A stretch of 64,000 bases of DNA from Ahaetulla prasina (Eukaryota > Chordata > Lepidosauria > Squamata > Colubridae), in NCBI RefSeq assembly GCF_028640845.1, contig NC_080539.1, positions 164,250,236-164,314,235 of the forward strand, given 5' to 3'. A program made the translations under genes and the position numbers. The stretch's first letter is position 1. Every line of letters starts with the position of its first letter. Below are positions 34,901 through 42,045 of this stretch, piece after piece. Below the pieces are notes generated by a model. It made no database searches and was not told the origin of the DNA. It saw only the letters and a program-made list of their open reading frames with translations.

Positions 34901-37790
34901 AAAAGGAAGAAACCATATTACAGTTTAGCGTGATATGAGAGCAGCACAGACTGCAGTCATTTAAGCGCCTTTAAATTAATTTGCTTAATAGCATTGAACT
35001 CAGTCAGTTAATTTTGTGGAAACAAGGGATTGGACTGCAAGACTCTTGAGATTTAAAACCATGCCACGAGGGAATAGAAATATGCTGGAGGAAAAGAAAT
35101 CAACTCAAAAAGAATAATTTAAAACAGAAGAGAAAATATTTTAAAATGTAGCTACAATACAAAATGAAAAAGGATGTTTTAAAAAATGAAAATAATTACT
35201 AAAATCTGTAAGAAAGGAAGTAAATATCTTTGTTATGGTCAATCACCCGATCTATTTGCAATTATATCAGGCAATTAGAATAAAATGAATTAAACTGAAG
35301 AAATAAAATAAGGCATTACATGAAATCTAAACGCCTAAACAAAATCTAAACGAAACTAATTTGCTACGTTGCTAGAGCTGTTAGACAAATGATTACAAAT
35401 GTGCTAATGTACAAAATAAAGCAGGGTTAAAATACTTTAATACTAGTTCAATCATTATTATGGTTTTTAAGAGATAATTGTAAGGAGATGTGCAAGAGTA
35501 GATAAGTGTACATTTATTTGGGATGATTGAGTAGAGTATTGCTTAATACAGCCTTAAAATGATGATTGTTTCAGAATTCTTCCTATCACATCTGTAAGTG
35601 GATAAGAATGCTATCTCTTGGCAAACAGCAAATTAAAACATGTAATTATCTCAGTACTTAGCATGTTGCAGGCTTCTTTGAGTAACTTCACAGTCAGAGA
35701 ATCATCATACACTGTATATGTCATAAAGGTGTCTTCAGTTCCAACCCGAGTTCTGTGACAATACCAAAGGAAAATTCTAATATGAAATGAATTACGGAAC
35801 ACAATTTGCCGCCAGGTTTGCCATATTTGGGTAAAGCAACACATTTTACAAACATTTAGAGTGCAAGATTCAAATGATTCAAAATAGTTTACAGGCAGTC
35901 CTCGACTTACAATAGTTCATTTACCGATCCTTACAACGGCACTGAAAAAAGTGACTTATGACCATTTTTCACACCTACCTTTGCAGCATCCCCATGATCA
36001 TGTGATCAAAATTCAGATGCTTGACAACTGGTTCATACTTATGACCTTTGCTCTGTCCCAGAGGACATGTGATCCCCTTTTGCGACCTTCTGATAAGCAA
36101 AGTCAATGGGGAAACCAGATTCACTTAACAACCGTGTTACTAGCTTAACAACCGCAGTGATTCACTTAACAACTGTGGCAAGAAAAGTTGTAAAATGGGG
36201 CAAGCTCACTTACCCAATGTCTCACTTAACAACCAACATTTTGGGCTCCATTGTGGTGGTAAATCAGGGACTACTTGTACTCAGTTAACTGGGTGGAGAT
36301 GTCTGAAAATCTTTTTTAAAGTTAAATCCTTTAACGAAAAGCATTGCTATGCCCTGCTAGGTTTTGGAACTAGTGGGACAATCACAAAGTCAGCTTAAAT
36401 ATCAAAGGGACTTGTAGCAATAAATAATAAATGGGTTGTGGCAGAAATGTTCGTGGATTAGTACAGACTCTTGTCCTGAATGCACCCAACCCATCCTCTG
36501 GAATACAGATATTTCATTGGTTCTATGAGGGGTGAAATCCAGCAGGTTCTGACAGGTTCTGGAAACCAGTAGTGGAAATTTTGAGTAGTTCAGAGAACCG
36601 GTAAATACCACCTCTGGCTGGCCCCACAGTGGGGTGGGAATGGAGATTTTGCAGTATCCTCCCACTGCTACGCCCACCAAGCCACGCCCACCAAGCCACA
36701 CCCACAGAACCGGTAGTAAAAAAATTTGGATTTCACCACTAGTTCCTTGGTCTTGCTTTATCAGTGATAATACTGTGAGGTTATAAATATTTACTTGAGC
36801 TTTTCCCATGTTTCTTCACCAAATTTCTCTACCAGAAGGGACTTCAGGCAGGAGTTGATAAATCCATACTAGAAAGAGAGAGAGAGAGGGAGGGAGGGAG
36901 GGAGGGAGGGAGAAAGGGGGGGCAGAGAAATTCTCATGAATGTCCTGTGCAAATATAAAAATAGGGCCGGTGAATAGCGCAGGAGGGCCGGTGAATAGCG
37001 CAGGCTGGTAAAGCCTGTTATTAAGAACACAAAGCCTGCAATTACTGCAGGTTCAAGCCCGGCCCAAGGTTGACTCAGCCTTCCATCCTTTATAAGGTAG
37101 GTAAAATGAGGACCCAGATTGTTGGGGGGGCAATAAGTTGACTTTGTAAAAATATACAAATAGAATGAGACTATTGCCTTATACACTGTAAGCCGCCCTG
37201 AGTCTTCGGAGAAGGGCGGGGTATAAATGTAAACAAAAAAAAATAAAAAATAAATATTGCATATGCATCAGAGATGGGTTTCAGCAGATTCTGATCAGTT
37301 CTGGAGAACCGGTAGCGGAAATTTTGAATAGTTCGGAGAACTGGGAGTAAAAATTCTGACTGGCCCTGCCCCCATCTATTCTCTGCCTCCCGAGTCCCAG
37401 CTGATCGGGAGGAAATGGGAATTTTGCAGTATCCTTCCTCTGGAGTGGGGGGGGGGGAATGGAGATTTTACAGTATCCTTCCCCTGCCACGCCCACCAAG
37501 TCACACCCACCAAGTCACGCCCACAGAACCGGTAGTAAGAAAAATTTGAATCCCACCACTGATATGCATACTTTCCACTAAGTTGTGTTATTTTATGGTG
37601 AGTATTAATATTATGTGAGAAAGAGCTTCTTTCTGGCCATCCCATCTCCCCCAATTGCTTAATTTTATAAATTATCCTGCTATCTTTGTAGCCATGTGCC
37701 ATTACATTCTATTCCAATTCTATTCTATTCTAAAAAAATTCTATTCTATTCTATTACACAAAGAGAAAACTTGGCAAGAAGACTTACCAT
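19855..37790 (-). CDS. GUCY1B2: Soluble guanylate cyclase subunit beta-2, complete 15-exon gene
   Basis: Haem-containing NO receptor subunit that makes cGMP from GTP. The 15 exons total 2097 nt, 698 aa plus stop, with every splice phase consistent. H-NOX domain about 1-190: proximal haem His103 (LDSLHSYLA) and the haem-propionate motif Y131-x-S133-x-R135. H-NOXA/PAS about 243-390, then a coiled-coil linker with [20 protein letters not shown]. The cyclase domain about 456-650 keeps both metal aspartates (Asp467 in LFSD, Asp511 in ETIGD), the guanine-recognition pair Glu507 and Cys577 (RYCLFGD), and Asn584/Arg588 (NTASR). The C-terminal tail ends CILF, a CaaX box. Human GUCY1B2 is a pseudogene; this copy is open throughout. 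Exon 1 carries only the ATG, as in GUCY1B1. Confidence 0.95.
20825..21055 (-). mobile_element. tRNA-derived SINE
   Basis: Minus-strand head tggtggctcagtggttagaa; body cctcattttaccgacctcgg read on plus. Two further copies in the same orientation at 24345 and 44090. In GUCY1B2 intron 14. Confidence 0.75.
21528..21899. mobile_element. TA-flanked MITE, 372 bp, best-preserved copy
   Basis: Terminal repeats CAGGTAGTCCTCAACTTACA and GTAAGTTGAAGACTACCTG, flanked by TA on both sides. It abuts a (CA)n run and ends 45 bases below GUCY1B2 exon 14. Confidence 0.85.
21902..21930. repeat. Impure (CA)n microsatellite
   Basis: ctcacacccacacacccgtg then cacacacac. It lies next to the MITE end and just downstream of GUCY1B2 exon 14. 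Confidence 0.7.
21945..22105 (-). CDS. GUCY1B2: GUCY1B2 exon 14
   Basis: Encodes [20 protein letters not shown], then [20 protein letters not shown] and [13 protein letters not shown]. The end of the cyclase domain is followed by the beta-2 extension. Reading on gives a stop four codons later, but ACTG|gtatgt is a good donor in phase with exon 15. Confidence 0.93.
22309..22463 (-). CDS. GUCY1B2: GUCY1B2 exon 13
   Basis: Encodes [20 protein letters not shown], then [20 protein letters not shown] and [11 protein letters not shown]. Cys577 (guanine), Asn584 and Arg588 (NTASR, transition state) are present. Acceptor tttctcaacag, donor CAA|gtaagt. Confidence 0.97.
22538..22665. mobile_element. 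hAT-like remnant (GTGTCAAACTC family)
   Basis: Starts caatggtgtcaaactcgcag and includes ctgtgggccgcc. Similar to the complete element at 51351-51719 but truncated. Confidence 0.6.
23173..23302. mobile_element. Fold-back hAT-like MITE
   Basis: Arms CAGGGGTCTCCAACCTTGGC / GCCAAGGTTGGAGATTCCTG, with duplications CCTTATCT and CCTTATAT. In GUCY1B2 intron 12. Confidence 0.85.
23487..23633 (-). CDS. GUCY1B2: GUCY1B2 exon 12 (second catalytic Asp)
   Basis: Encodes [20 protein letters not shown], then [20 protein letters not shown] and SPITTRPIQ, 49 codons in phase 0. Glu507 and Asp511 are the guanine-recognition and second metal residues. No ATG opens the exon, so a simple ORF scan misses it. Confidence 0.97.
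23640..24344. other. GUCY1B2 intron 11, left part
   Basis: AT-rich. Holds a possible SINE-tail fragment near 23825-23885 and an A-rich stretch at 23930-24010 that could be an L1 3' end. Nothing coding. Confidence 0.35.
24345..24575 (-). mobile_element. tRNA-derived SINE
   Basis: Same family and orientation as 20825-21055: cttcacaatgctttacagct ... ccattgagccacc. Confidence 0.75.
24968..25116 (-). CDS. GUCY1B2: GUCY1B2 exon 11 (first catalytic Asp)
   Basis: Encodes [20 protein letters not shown], then [20 protein letters not shown] and LTNIHGVYK. Asp467 in LFSD is the first metal-binding aspartate, which beta-1 lacks (LFSG). Acceptor attttcccccag, donor AAA|gtaagt. Confidence 0.97.
25897..26217 (-). 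CDS. GUCY1B2: GUCY1B2 exon 10 (linker coiled coil and cyclase start)
   Basis: 106 full codons: [20 protein letters not shown], then [20 protein letters not shown], then a helical dimerisation stretch ([20 protein letters not shown]) and [19 protein letters not shown]. The acceptor attgggaaaag is purine-rich and weak. It is fixed by the phase of exon 9 and by family alignment. Confidence 0.95.
26790..26975 (+). mobile_element. CR1 LINE fragment
   Basis: aatgaaaagaaggactgg ... aggacaagaagcaatgga ... agaactaaggagaaatttct, matching the CR1 copy at 14165. Cut at its right end by a hAT-like element. Confidence 0.75.
26976..27242. mobile_element. hAT-like MITE, truncated relative of 17134-17592
   Basis: Contains AAAAATGCTTTTAAAAG inverted units and ends GCATTTCACCCCTG. 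The left end is missing. Confidence 0.7.
27344..27560 (-). CDS. GUCY1B2: GUCY1B2 exon 9
   Basis: Encodes [20 protein letters not shown], then [20 protein letters not shown] and [15 protein letters not shown], ending KLR. This is the core of the H-NOXA/PAS domain and matches beta-2 closely. Acceptor ctctcctcag, donor AGAG|gtacaa. Confidence 0.95.
27830..28310 (-). mobile_element. CR1-clade LINE 3' end hosting a hAT-like MITE
   Basis: The plus strand reads cattaggacagggacggtag ... cttaggaatggggtaagatc, the reverse of the 3' ends at 19350 and 58860. It is interrupted at 28009-28285. Confidence 0.75.
28009..28285 (+). mobile_element. hAT-like MITE, CAGTGGTGGG family, copy 1
   Basis: Ends CAGTGGTGGGTTTCA and ACCACCTCTG, with perfect 8-bp duplication GGTAAGAT (28001-28008, 28286-28293). 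It is inserted in LINE sequence. Confidence 0.92.
28397..28618 (-). mobile_element. CR1/L3-type LINE 3' end
   Basis: (AATAG)n tail at the left, then about 200 bases of the shared 3' UTR. In GUCY1B2 intron 8. Confidence 0.85.
28893..28996 (-). CDS. GUCY1B2: GUCY1B2 exon 8
   Basis: Encodes [20 protein letters not shown] then [22 protein letters not shown] is a signature of the H-NOXA domain. Acceptor ttttctacag, donor AACA|gtaagg. Confidence 0.95.
29130..29470. repeat. A-rich and (AT)n low-complexity tract, possible L1 3' end
   Basis: Poly-A/poly-T runs and a long ATATAT/TATTATA tract. The 29150-29240 part resembles an inverted L1 tail. Low confidence on origin. Confidence 0.5.
29525..30105 (+). 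mobile_element. LINE 3' fragment with TGATC tail
   Basis: Encodes [40 protein letters not shown] and LNAI, an RT C-terminus of the L2/CR1 type. The 3' end is aataaaggtttgatctgatctga. A different family from the (AATAG)n LINE. Confidence 0.8.
30106..30717. other. GUCY1B2 intron 7
   Basis: No recognisable element in about 600 bases of AT-rich intron. Confidence 0.4.
30718..30811 (-). CDS. GUCY1B2: GUCY1B2 exon 7 (variable linker)
   Basis: Encodes [20 protein letters not shown] then [11 protein letters not shown], a poorly conserved linker between H-NOX and H-NOXA. Placed by phase and splice sites (ttttcag / GCGG|gtaagt). The acceptor is a CAGCAG tandem, so one Gln may be optional. Confidence 0.8.
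30949..31148 (-). CDS. GUCY1B2: GUCY1B2 exon 6
   Basis: Encodes [20 protein letters not shown], then [20 protein letters not shown], then a more variable acidic tail ending PQEDKE. This is the end of the H-NOX domain. Acceptor ttcttacgtag, donor AAAGAG|gtgatc. Confidence 0.93.
31149..31950. other. GUCY1B2 intron 5, upper part
   Basis: About 800 bases of AT-rich intron with no recognisable gene or repeat. Confidence 0.4.
31955..32060 (-). mobile_element. Possible L1 3' tail
   Basis: A poly-C/poly-T start, then ttgcaaaatttttatttttcc and ttgaccagtgtacaatacaa; it looks like an inverted A-rich LINE tail. Confidence 0.4.
32408..32703 (-). mobile_element. hAT-like MITE, CAGTGGTGGG family, copy 2
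   Basis: Ends CAGAGGTGGTATTCAG and GAATCCCACCACTG. Perfect duplication CATCCAAC at 32400-32407 and 32704-32711. In GUCY1B2 intron 5. Confidence 0.93.
32822..32918 (-). CDS. GUCY1B2: GUCY1B2 exon 5
   Basis: Encodes [20 protein letters not shown] then [12 protein letters not shown]. It carries the haem-propionate YxSxR motif (Y131, S133, R135). Acceptor tcctgcctag, donor CCCAG|gtatga. A hAT-like MITE lies 118 bases downstream in the intron. Confidence 0.95.
32919..33950. other. GUCY1B2 intron 4
   Basis: About 1 kb with no recognisable element before the microsatellite at 33953. Confidence 0.4.
33953..33997. repeat. (CT)n and (CA)n microsatellite
   Basis: ctctctctctctct then acacacacacaca, 40 bases from the donor of GUCY1B2 exon 4. 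Confidence 0.85.
34039..34199 (-). CDS. GUCY1B2: GUCY1B2 exon 4 (haem ligand exon)
   Basis: Encodes [20 protein letters not shown], then [20 protein letters not shown], then [13 protein letters not shown]. His103 aligns with the proximal haem ligand His105 of beta-1. Acceptor tttccatgcag, donor CAG|gtacat. Confidence 0.95.
34200..35657. other. GUCY1B2 intron 3
   Basis: About 1.4 kb of AT-rich sequence with no transposon I can identify, unusual in this repeat-dense window. Confidence 0.4.
35658..35752 (-). CDS. GUCY1B2: GUCY1B2 exon 3
   Basis: Encodes [20 protein letters not shown] then [11 protein letters not shown]. The donor is CTAA|gtactg. It is chosen because it keeps frame with exon 4 and aligns without gaps to EACKVLDVSMEAILKLFG of mammalian beta-2. 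Confidence 0.9.
35892..36277. mobile_element. TA-flanked MITE, 386 bp
   Basis: CAGGCAGTCCTCGACTTACA ... CAGGGACTACTTG flanked by TA. Contains repeated 'cacttaacaac' units typical of the family. In GUCY1B2 intron 2. Confidence 0.8.
36538..36741 (-). mobile_element. hAT-like MITE, CAGTGGTGGG family, copy 3 (decayed ends)
   Basis: Internal sequence is clear (ttgagtagttcagagaaccg, cacgcccaccaagcc). Terminal bases and flanking duplication are degraded. It lies 53 bases below GUCY1B2 exon 2. Confidence 0.8.
36795..36868 (-). CDS. GUCY1B2: GUCY1B2 exon 2
   Basis: Encodes [20 protein letters not shown] then WEKL plus two bases, the conserved H-NOX start. The polypyrimidine tract of its acceptor is a (CCCT)n/(CT)n microsatellite ending ctttctag. 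Donor CTCAA|gtaaat. Confidence 0.93.
36871..36922. repeat. (GA)n/(GGGA)n microsatellite forming a splice acceptor tract
   Basis: agaaagagagagagagaggg then repeated gagg units. On the minus strand it is the polypyrimidine tract directly before GUCY1B2 exon 2. Confidence 0.9.
36965..37215 (+). mobile_element. tRNA-derived SINE with duplicated head
   Basis: gggccggtgaatagcgcagg occurs twice in tandem, then a B-box-like ggttcaagccc, a body with gtaaaatgaggacccagatt and a tail gaagggcggggtataaat. In GUCY1B2 intron 1. Confidence 0.75.
37269..37561 (-). mobile_element. hAT-like MITE, CAGTGGTGGG family, copy 4
   Basis: CAGAGATGGGTTTCAG ... GAATCCCACCACTG with perfect duplication ATATGCAT (37261-37268, 37562-37569). 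In GUCY1B2 intron 1. Confidence 0.93.
37706..37755. repeat. (TTCTA)n microsatellite
   Basis: Interrupted array of the same pentamer that tails the L3 LINE; probably a tail remnant. It sits about 30 bases into GUCY1B2 intron 1. Confidence 0.8.
37788..37790 (-). CDS. GUCY1B2: GUCY1B2 exon 1 (initiator ATG only)
   Basis: The minus strand reads gtgccATG|gtaagtctt: a good Kozak context directly followed by a near-ideal donor. Exon 2 opens with Tyr in phase 0 and needs exactly one upstream Met codon, as in the paralogue GUCY1B1. A (TTCTA)n tract lies about 30 bases into the intron. Position inferred; no transcript seen. Confidence 0.65.
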
Positions 37791-37873
37791 GGCACCTTTA
37801 TGTCACACTAGGCAGGACTGGTCTTCTTGGTGCAGGTGACTTACTCTTTCTAAAAGCTTGGAGAGACCCAGCA

Positions 37874-37881
37874 TTTAAATA
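37874..37881 (-). promoter_or_regulatory. Candidate TATA-like box of GUCY1B2
   Basis: TATTTAAA on the minus strand, about 85 bases upstream of the candidate initiator ATG. It would leave a short 5' UTR of about 50-60 bases. Motif and spacing are the only support. Confidence 0.3.
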
Positions 37882-38499
37882 CTGGCTGAATGTAGATAGG
37901 AGGGCCCATAGGGAAGGCTGTGTTGACTTCTACCTGTTAAATTTCAGTAGAAACTGTGAATGGCCATGGTTGGGGAAACTGAAGTAACTGAATCCCCTGG
38001 AGTATTGAAGCATATTTTGAAAACAAAATATGTTTACTTTGCTGTTCTTGTCATGATAATTCAGCACAGAAATCACAGAACATTTCGTAATAACAGAGTG
38101 GAATTGTGCAAGACATACTAATTGATAAAAAGTTGTGTCTGTTGTAGAATCCACATGCACATTTTAACCTTCTTCAGAGTCAACATAAGCTTTCCTTTCT
38201 GCTCATTCACCCTTGCGGTCTTCCTTTCGGGCTCCCTATAGTTCAGTCCCAGAGAGTCTGCTGCTCTCTAGTTCTTCACACTGAAGCCAACTGGACTGGT
38301 ATTTTGGTGGTGTGGCATTCTTCATCATATCTGGGGACACAGCACAATCATAGTTCTTACCTCTGAGTCTCTGTTGATGATCTGCCAATCCTATTTTTTC
38401 CCCTCTGTTAAATCTTTTTCCTTTGTCATTTCCTACCTTTCCTTGCATGTTCTCTTGCACAAAATGACATGCTGAAAGAACAATTTTAGTGCTTTTTTC

Positions 38500-38755
38500 C
38501 CATATCGAAACAATGGATGGAAATTATATCAAGGAGTGAAGCAACCTGGAATTAAGGAGAAACTTCCTAACAGTGAGAACAATTAACCGGTGGAACAGTT
38601 TTGCCTTCAGAAGTTGTGGGTGCTTCATCACTGGAGGTTCTATATTATTATTTGGAAGAGAGTGGACAGCCACTTATCTGAAATGGTATAGGATCTCCTC
38701 GTTGAACAGAGGGCTGGATTAGAAGACCAAACTCTGTTCTATTCTAGAAATCTAA
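38500..38755 (+). mobile_element. CR1 LINE 3' fragment
   Basis: acaatggatggaaattatat ... ccggtggaacagttttgcct ... gagggctggattagaagacc. Intergenic between GUCY1B2 and the C13orf42-like gene. Confidence 0.75.
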
Positions 38756-39866
38756 GCAAATTCAAGAGCACACCTTTAGAGCAACCATCAGATTTCCTAT
38801 GTCTGCCCCAAGCTTTGAGAGCAGTTGAAGAATTGAAGTTATGGTCCTCCTTACTACCTGCCAAGCTACAACCCTCCACCACCCAATAAGCTGGTATGCT
38901 ACGCAAAGCAAAACATCAGTCTCCATTAATAAATATTATTATTAGCCATATGGGTTTAGTAATTATTAAATAATTTAATCATTATTTATTAATGATTATT
39001 AATAAATAATCATTATTTCCAATAGATAGTCCTAACCCTACATTTGGACCCTACATGGAATAGATCAGCTGGATGGTTGCAGGCTGGTGTTTTAGAATGA
39101 TACTCACCAGTTCAGAGAAAGGGAAAAGTTAAGCAGAAGCAGGAAGGGCGATCTTGAAGGAATGGGGAGCAAGTCAGAGAGGCCTTAGGGAACGTTTTGG
39201 TATCTCGGTGCCGACACTGATTCTCTCTCTCTTTGGAGATTATGTGGATATAAAATCCCCATTTTGTAAGAGCATTCACAATAGGTTTGGACAGTTCTAG
39301 AATTGTTCAGCAGCTTGGCATCTTGAACTTGATGGCACAAAGCAAATTATTGCAGGGTTCATGAGTGTTAATTTGCTGGATCAAGAATTTGAAGGAGAGA
39401 AAATAATAAATGGAGATTGTGCCATCCTTTGCTATACTTGTTTATTTCTAGTTTGTTTTCTTTCAAGGAGGTGAAAGCTATGGCCCTTTAAATCTCTCTC
39501 AGGTCATTTTTTTTCCCTTTGAAATCAAATTATCGATCATCTTTGGGGAAATCTATATAAGGCTTTGATCCTACAGCAAATGGGACAGCTGGGTATAGCT
39601 TCTCCAAAACACTGGGGAACAATGCTGATCTTAATATTAATAGTGTTGTTGGGGTGTGTGTGTGTATGCGTGATTGTATCACTCGGCAACTGCAGTTTTC
39701 CTGACCTGATCATTTGTAAGAGCATGAAATTTAAGCTTAGTACAAGTTTTACAAAAAACTAACTAACAAACCAACTACAATTCTACTTGGCTACAGCCAT
39801 AATCCATTTAGATTAAAAACTTCTAACTACTGGGCATCACTAATTACTCACATCATCAATTAATTT
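38756..39866. other. Intergenic between GUCY1B2 and the C13orf42-like gene
   Basis: Includes an AT-rich palindrome-like stretch near 38930-39020 (aataatcattatttattaat). Otherwise nothing recognisable. Confidence 0.4.
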
Positions 39867-40024
39867 TAAAATTGATCATCAATTGTGTTGTAAATGTTGT
39901 ACCTTGATGAACGTATCTTTTCTTTTATGTACACTGAGAGCATATGCACCAAGACAAATTCCTTGTGTGTCCAATCACACTTGGCCAATAAAAAATTCTA
40001 TTCTATTCTATTCTATTCTATTCT
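39867..40024 (+). mobile_element. CR1/L3-type LINE 3' end with (TTCTA)n tail
   Basis: gatcatcaattgtgttgtaa ... ttggccaataaaaaattcta then the pentamer array. The only plus-oriented copy of this family here. Confidence 0.9.
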
Positions 40025-40890
40025 AAAATCTACTTCCATTTTAAAAAGAGCCCTGTGATTGGATACTGGCTTGTTTAATGTTTTTTTTTTTAATCTTAAT
40101 GTAGTGGGGACATTAAGACTGGATTCCCAGGAGCAAATGAAGTCCCCGTAGAACACAGGAATATGGGCCCCAAAATCTAGCTTATTGGGGTGTTGTTGTT
40201 GTTGTTTGGTAGAACCTTGACTGCAATACATTTTAAGCTCTTTAATAGTTAAAAATGTGCTATAATAAAATGACAGTGTTGTTTTAATAAGAGGAGGAAA
40301 GAAAGGGGGGGAAAAGAGAAGAGTAGAGTAGAGAACTAAAGGTTCAGAGTAGCAATAGTCATTGAGCACAAAGGTAGAGAAAATCTTCCAATATCCTTCA
40401 GTACCAATCCTGCTGGCTTTTAGGAACATGCTTAAGACCAGGTTCTTGCCACAGACTCTGAACTAGGATGGGATTACCAAGTCATCATTGGGTATGTGTA
40501 GTGTTTAGGACTGCTTTTCCCGCTCAGCCTGGCCAGATTTTTAATGCAATGCATGTTTTTATTACTTTTTACCCTGTAAATTAAGATAATCATTTGGTAA
40601 GTGAGCAGTTTTAGAAATCTGCTAAATACTCCTCCCCTCCCCACCCGCCCAGAAATTCAACAGTTTTGGCAATAGCCAAGCTCACTGTGTGTTTTTCACT
40701 CCACATATTCTCTTCTGAGGGAGATGTACTTTAAATGTGGACGTTGGGTACAAGAATCATGTTCTTCTTTGCTTTCTGCTTCTTGCCCTCCACCTGTTGT
40801 ATAAATAATGAATGCTGTGGCTTTTAGGTATTCTCCTTGAGAGAAGAGCAGGGCATCCAGATTATAAATGAAGGAAATTGTTTAAATTAA
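40025..40890. other. Intergenic, downstream of the C13orf42-like gene
   Basis: The longest minus-strand frame here (40013-40429) is rich in Phe, Leu and poly-Gln and resembles no family I know. No repeats recognised. Confidence 0.35.
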
Positions 40891-40901
40891 AATATTCAGG
40901 C

Positions 40902-40907
40902 TTTATT
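40902..40907 (-). terminator. Candidate polyadenylation signal of the C13orf42-like gene
   Basis: Overlapping AATAAAATAAA on the minus strand, about 0.9 kb after the stop codon. No closer signal was noticed. If used, the hAT-like MITE at 41124-41357 lies in the 3' UTR. Confidence 0.4.
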
Positions 40908-41123
40908 TTATTTAGAAGAACCACATTTTTTTTCATTAGAAACATAAATTCTGGATGCACATTCCTAGATTGCAATGTTAACCTGAATCCAGCATAGCAA
41001 ACAAATAATTTTAAAAATTAATGTAGAAACAATATTCACCAAAGTTGCATGACATGGATTTGTTTTATAATCTAACTTTTCACAGAGTAACACAAAATGT
41101 CCCTGGGTGATCATGGCATTCAC

Positions 41124-41357
41124 CAGAGGTGGAATTCAGATGGTTCTGACCAGTTCTGGCGAACTAGTAACGGAAATTTTGAGTAGTTCAGAGAACCGGC
41201 AAATACCACCTCTGGCTGGCCCCAGAGTGGGGAGGCAATGGAGATTTTGCAGTATCCTTCCCCTGCCACGTCTACCAAGTCACACCGACCCAACCACACC
41301 ACGCCCACCAAGCCACGCCCAAGAACCAGTAGTAAAAAATTTTGAATGCCACCACTG
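41124..41357 (-). mobile_element. hAT-like MITE, CAGTGGTGGG family, copy 5
   Basis: CAGAGGTGGAATTCAG ... GAATGCCACCACTG, with duplications GCATTCAC and GCATTCAT. Probably in the 3' UTR of the C13orf42-like gene. Confidence 0.88.
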
Positions 41358-41800
41358 GCATTCATGCTAACATTTTCTATACGGTATGGATAATCAACAT
41401 TAGATATGCTATGGAGTGGGAAGAAGAACTGGATGAGATAATTTTCAGTGTGCATAATGTTGCAGCTTACCTAGTTACTGAATGAACATATTTTCTGCCT
41501 GTTCATACAATACACTGAATTATAAACTAACCAAACAGGTTGAACAACCTGCTATGCCATCAGGTTGAACCTAGCTAAGTTTACTAACTTGTTTGAATAC
41601 ATTTATAAGGCTTTTACATAAGTGTGTTGTGTCCACAGAACTACAACGGGGTCCCAGTGTAGGCAGAACGTAAAGTCAAGTCTTGTCAGCTGTACACATC
41701 AAAAAATTGCTACTGATAATTTATAGCATAAAAATATCCTAACCATCTGCTTCTGAAGAAAGACTCTTGGGTCTGCGTACGCACAGTAAGGATTTTCAGG

Positions 41801-42045
41801 TCAGTGCTGTTCTTTGAGGCACATTTTGGGTTTAAATTTCATAGTATTAAATGCTCCCTCTACAGCTTTAGGTAGATACATTGGATATCTCTGCAGTTTC
41901 TTTCTGGAGCTGAATGTTCCTCCTTGGCCTTTTCCTTTGGATTGGCTTGTAATCGCTTCTACTTGGCTGGTGTCTTGGGAATATCTCCGAGGGGCCCGAA
42001 GGATCCAGTTGGAATGTAAGCTGTGTTCTCTTGAACTAGAAACAA
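41801..42045 (-). CDS. C13orf42: C13orf42-like exon 3 (C-terminus)
   Basis: Acceptor catatttcag; the phase matches exon 2. Encodes VSSSREHSLHSNWILRAPRR and, near the end, LPKAVEGAFNTMKFKPKMCL, then a TGA stop. The plus-strand open frame over the same bases is a shadow. Confidence 0.87.

Noticed and set aside
40013..40429. 138-codon minus-strand frame starting MFLKASRIGTEG
   Set aside because: Composition follows local poly-purine and (GTT)n tracts; no conserved motif or splice context was found.
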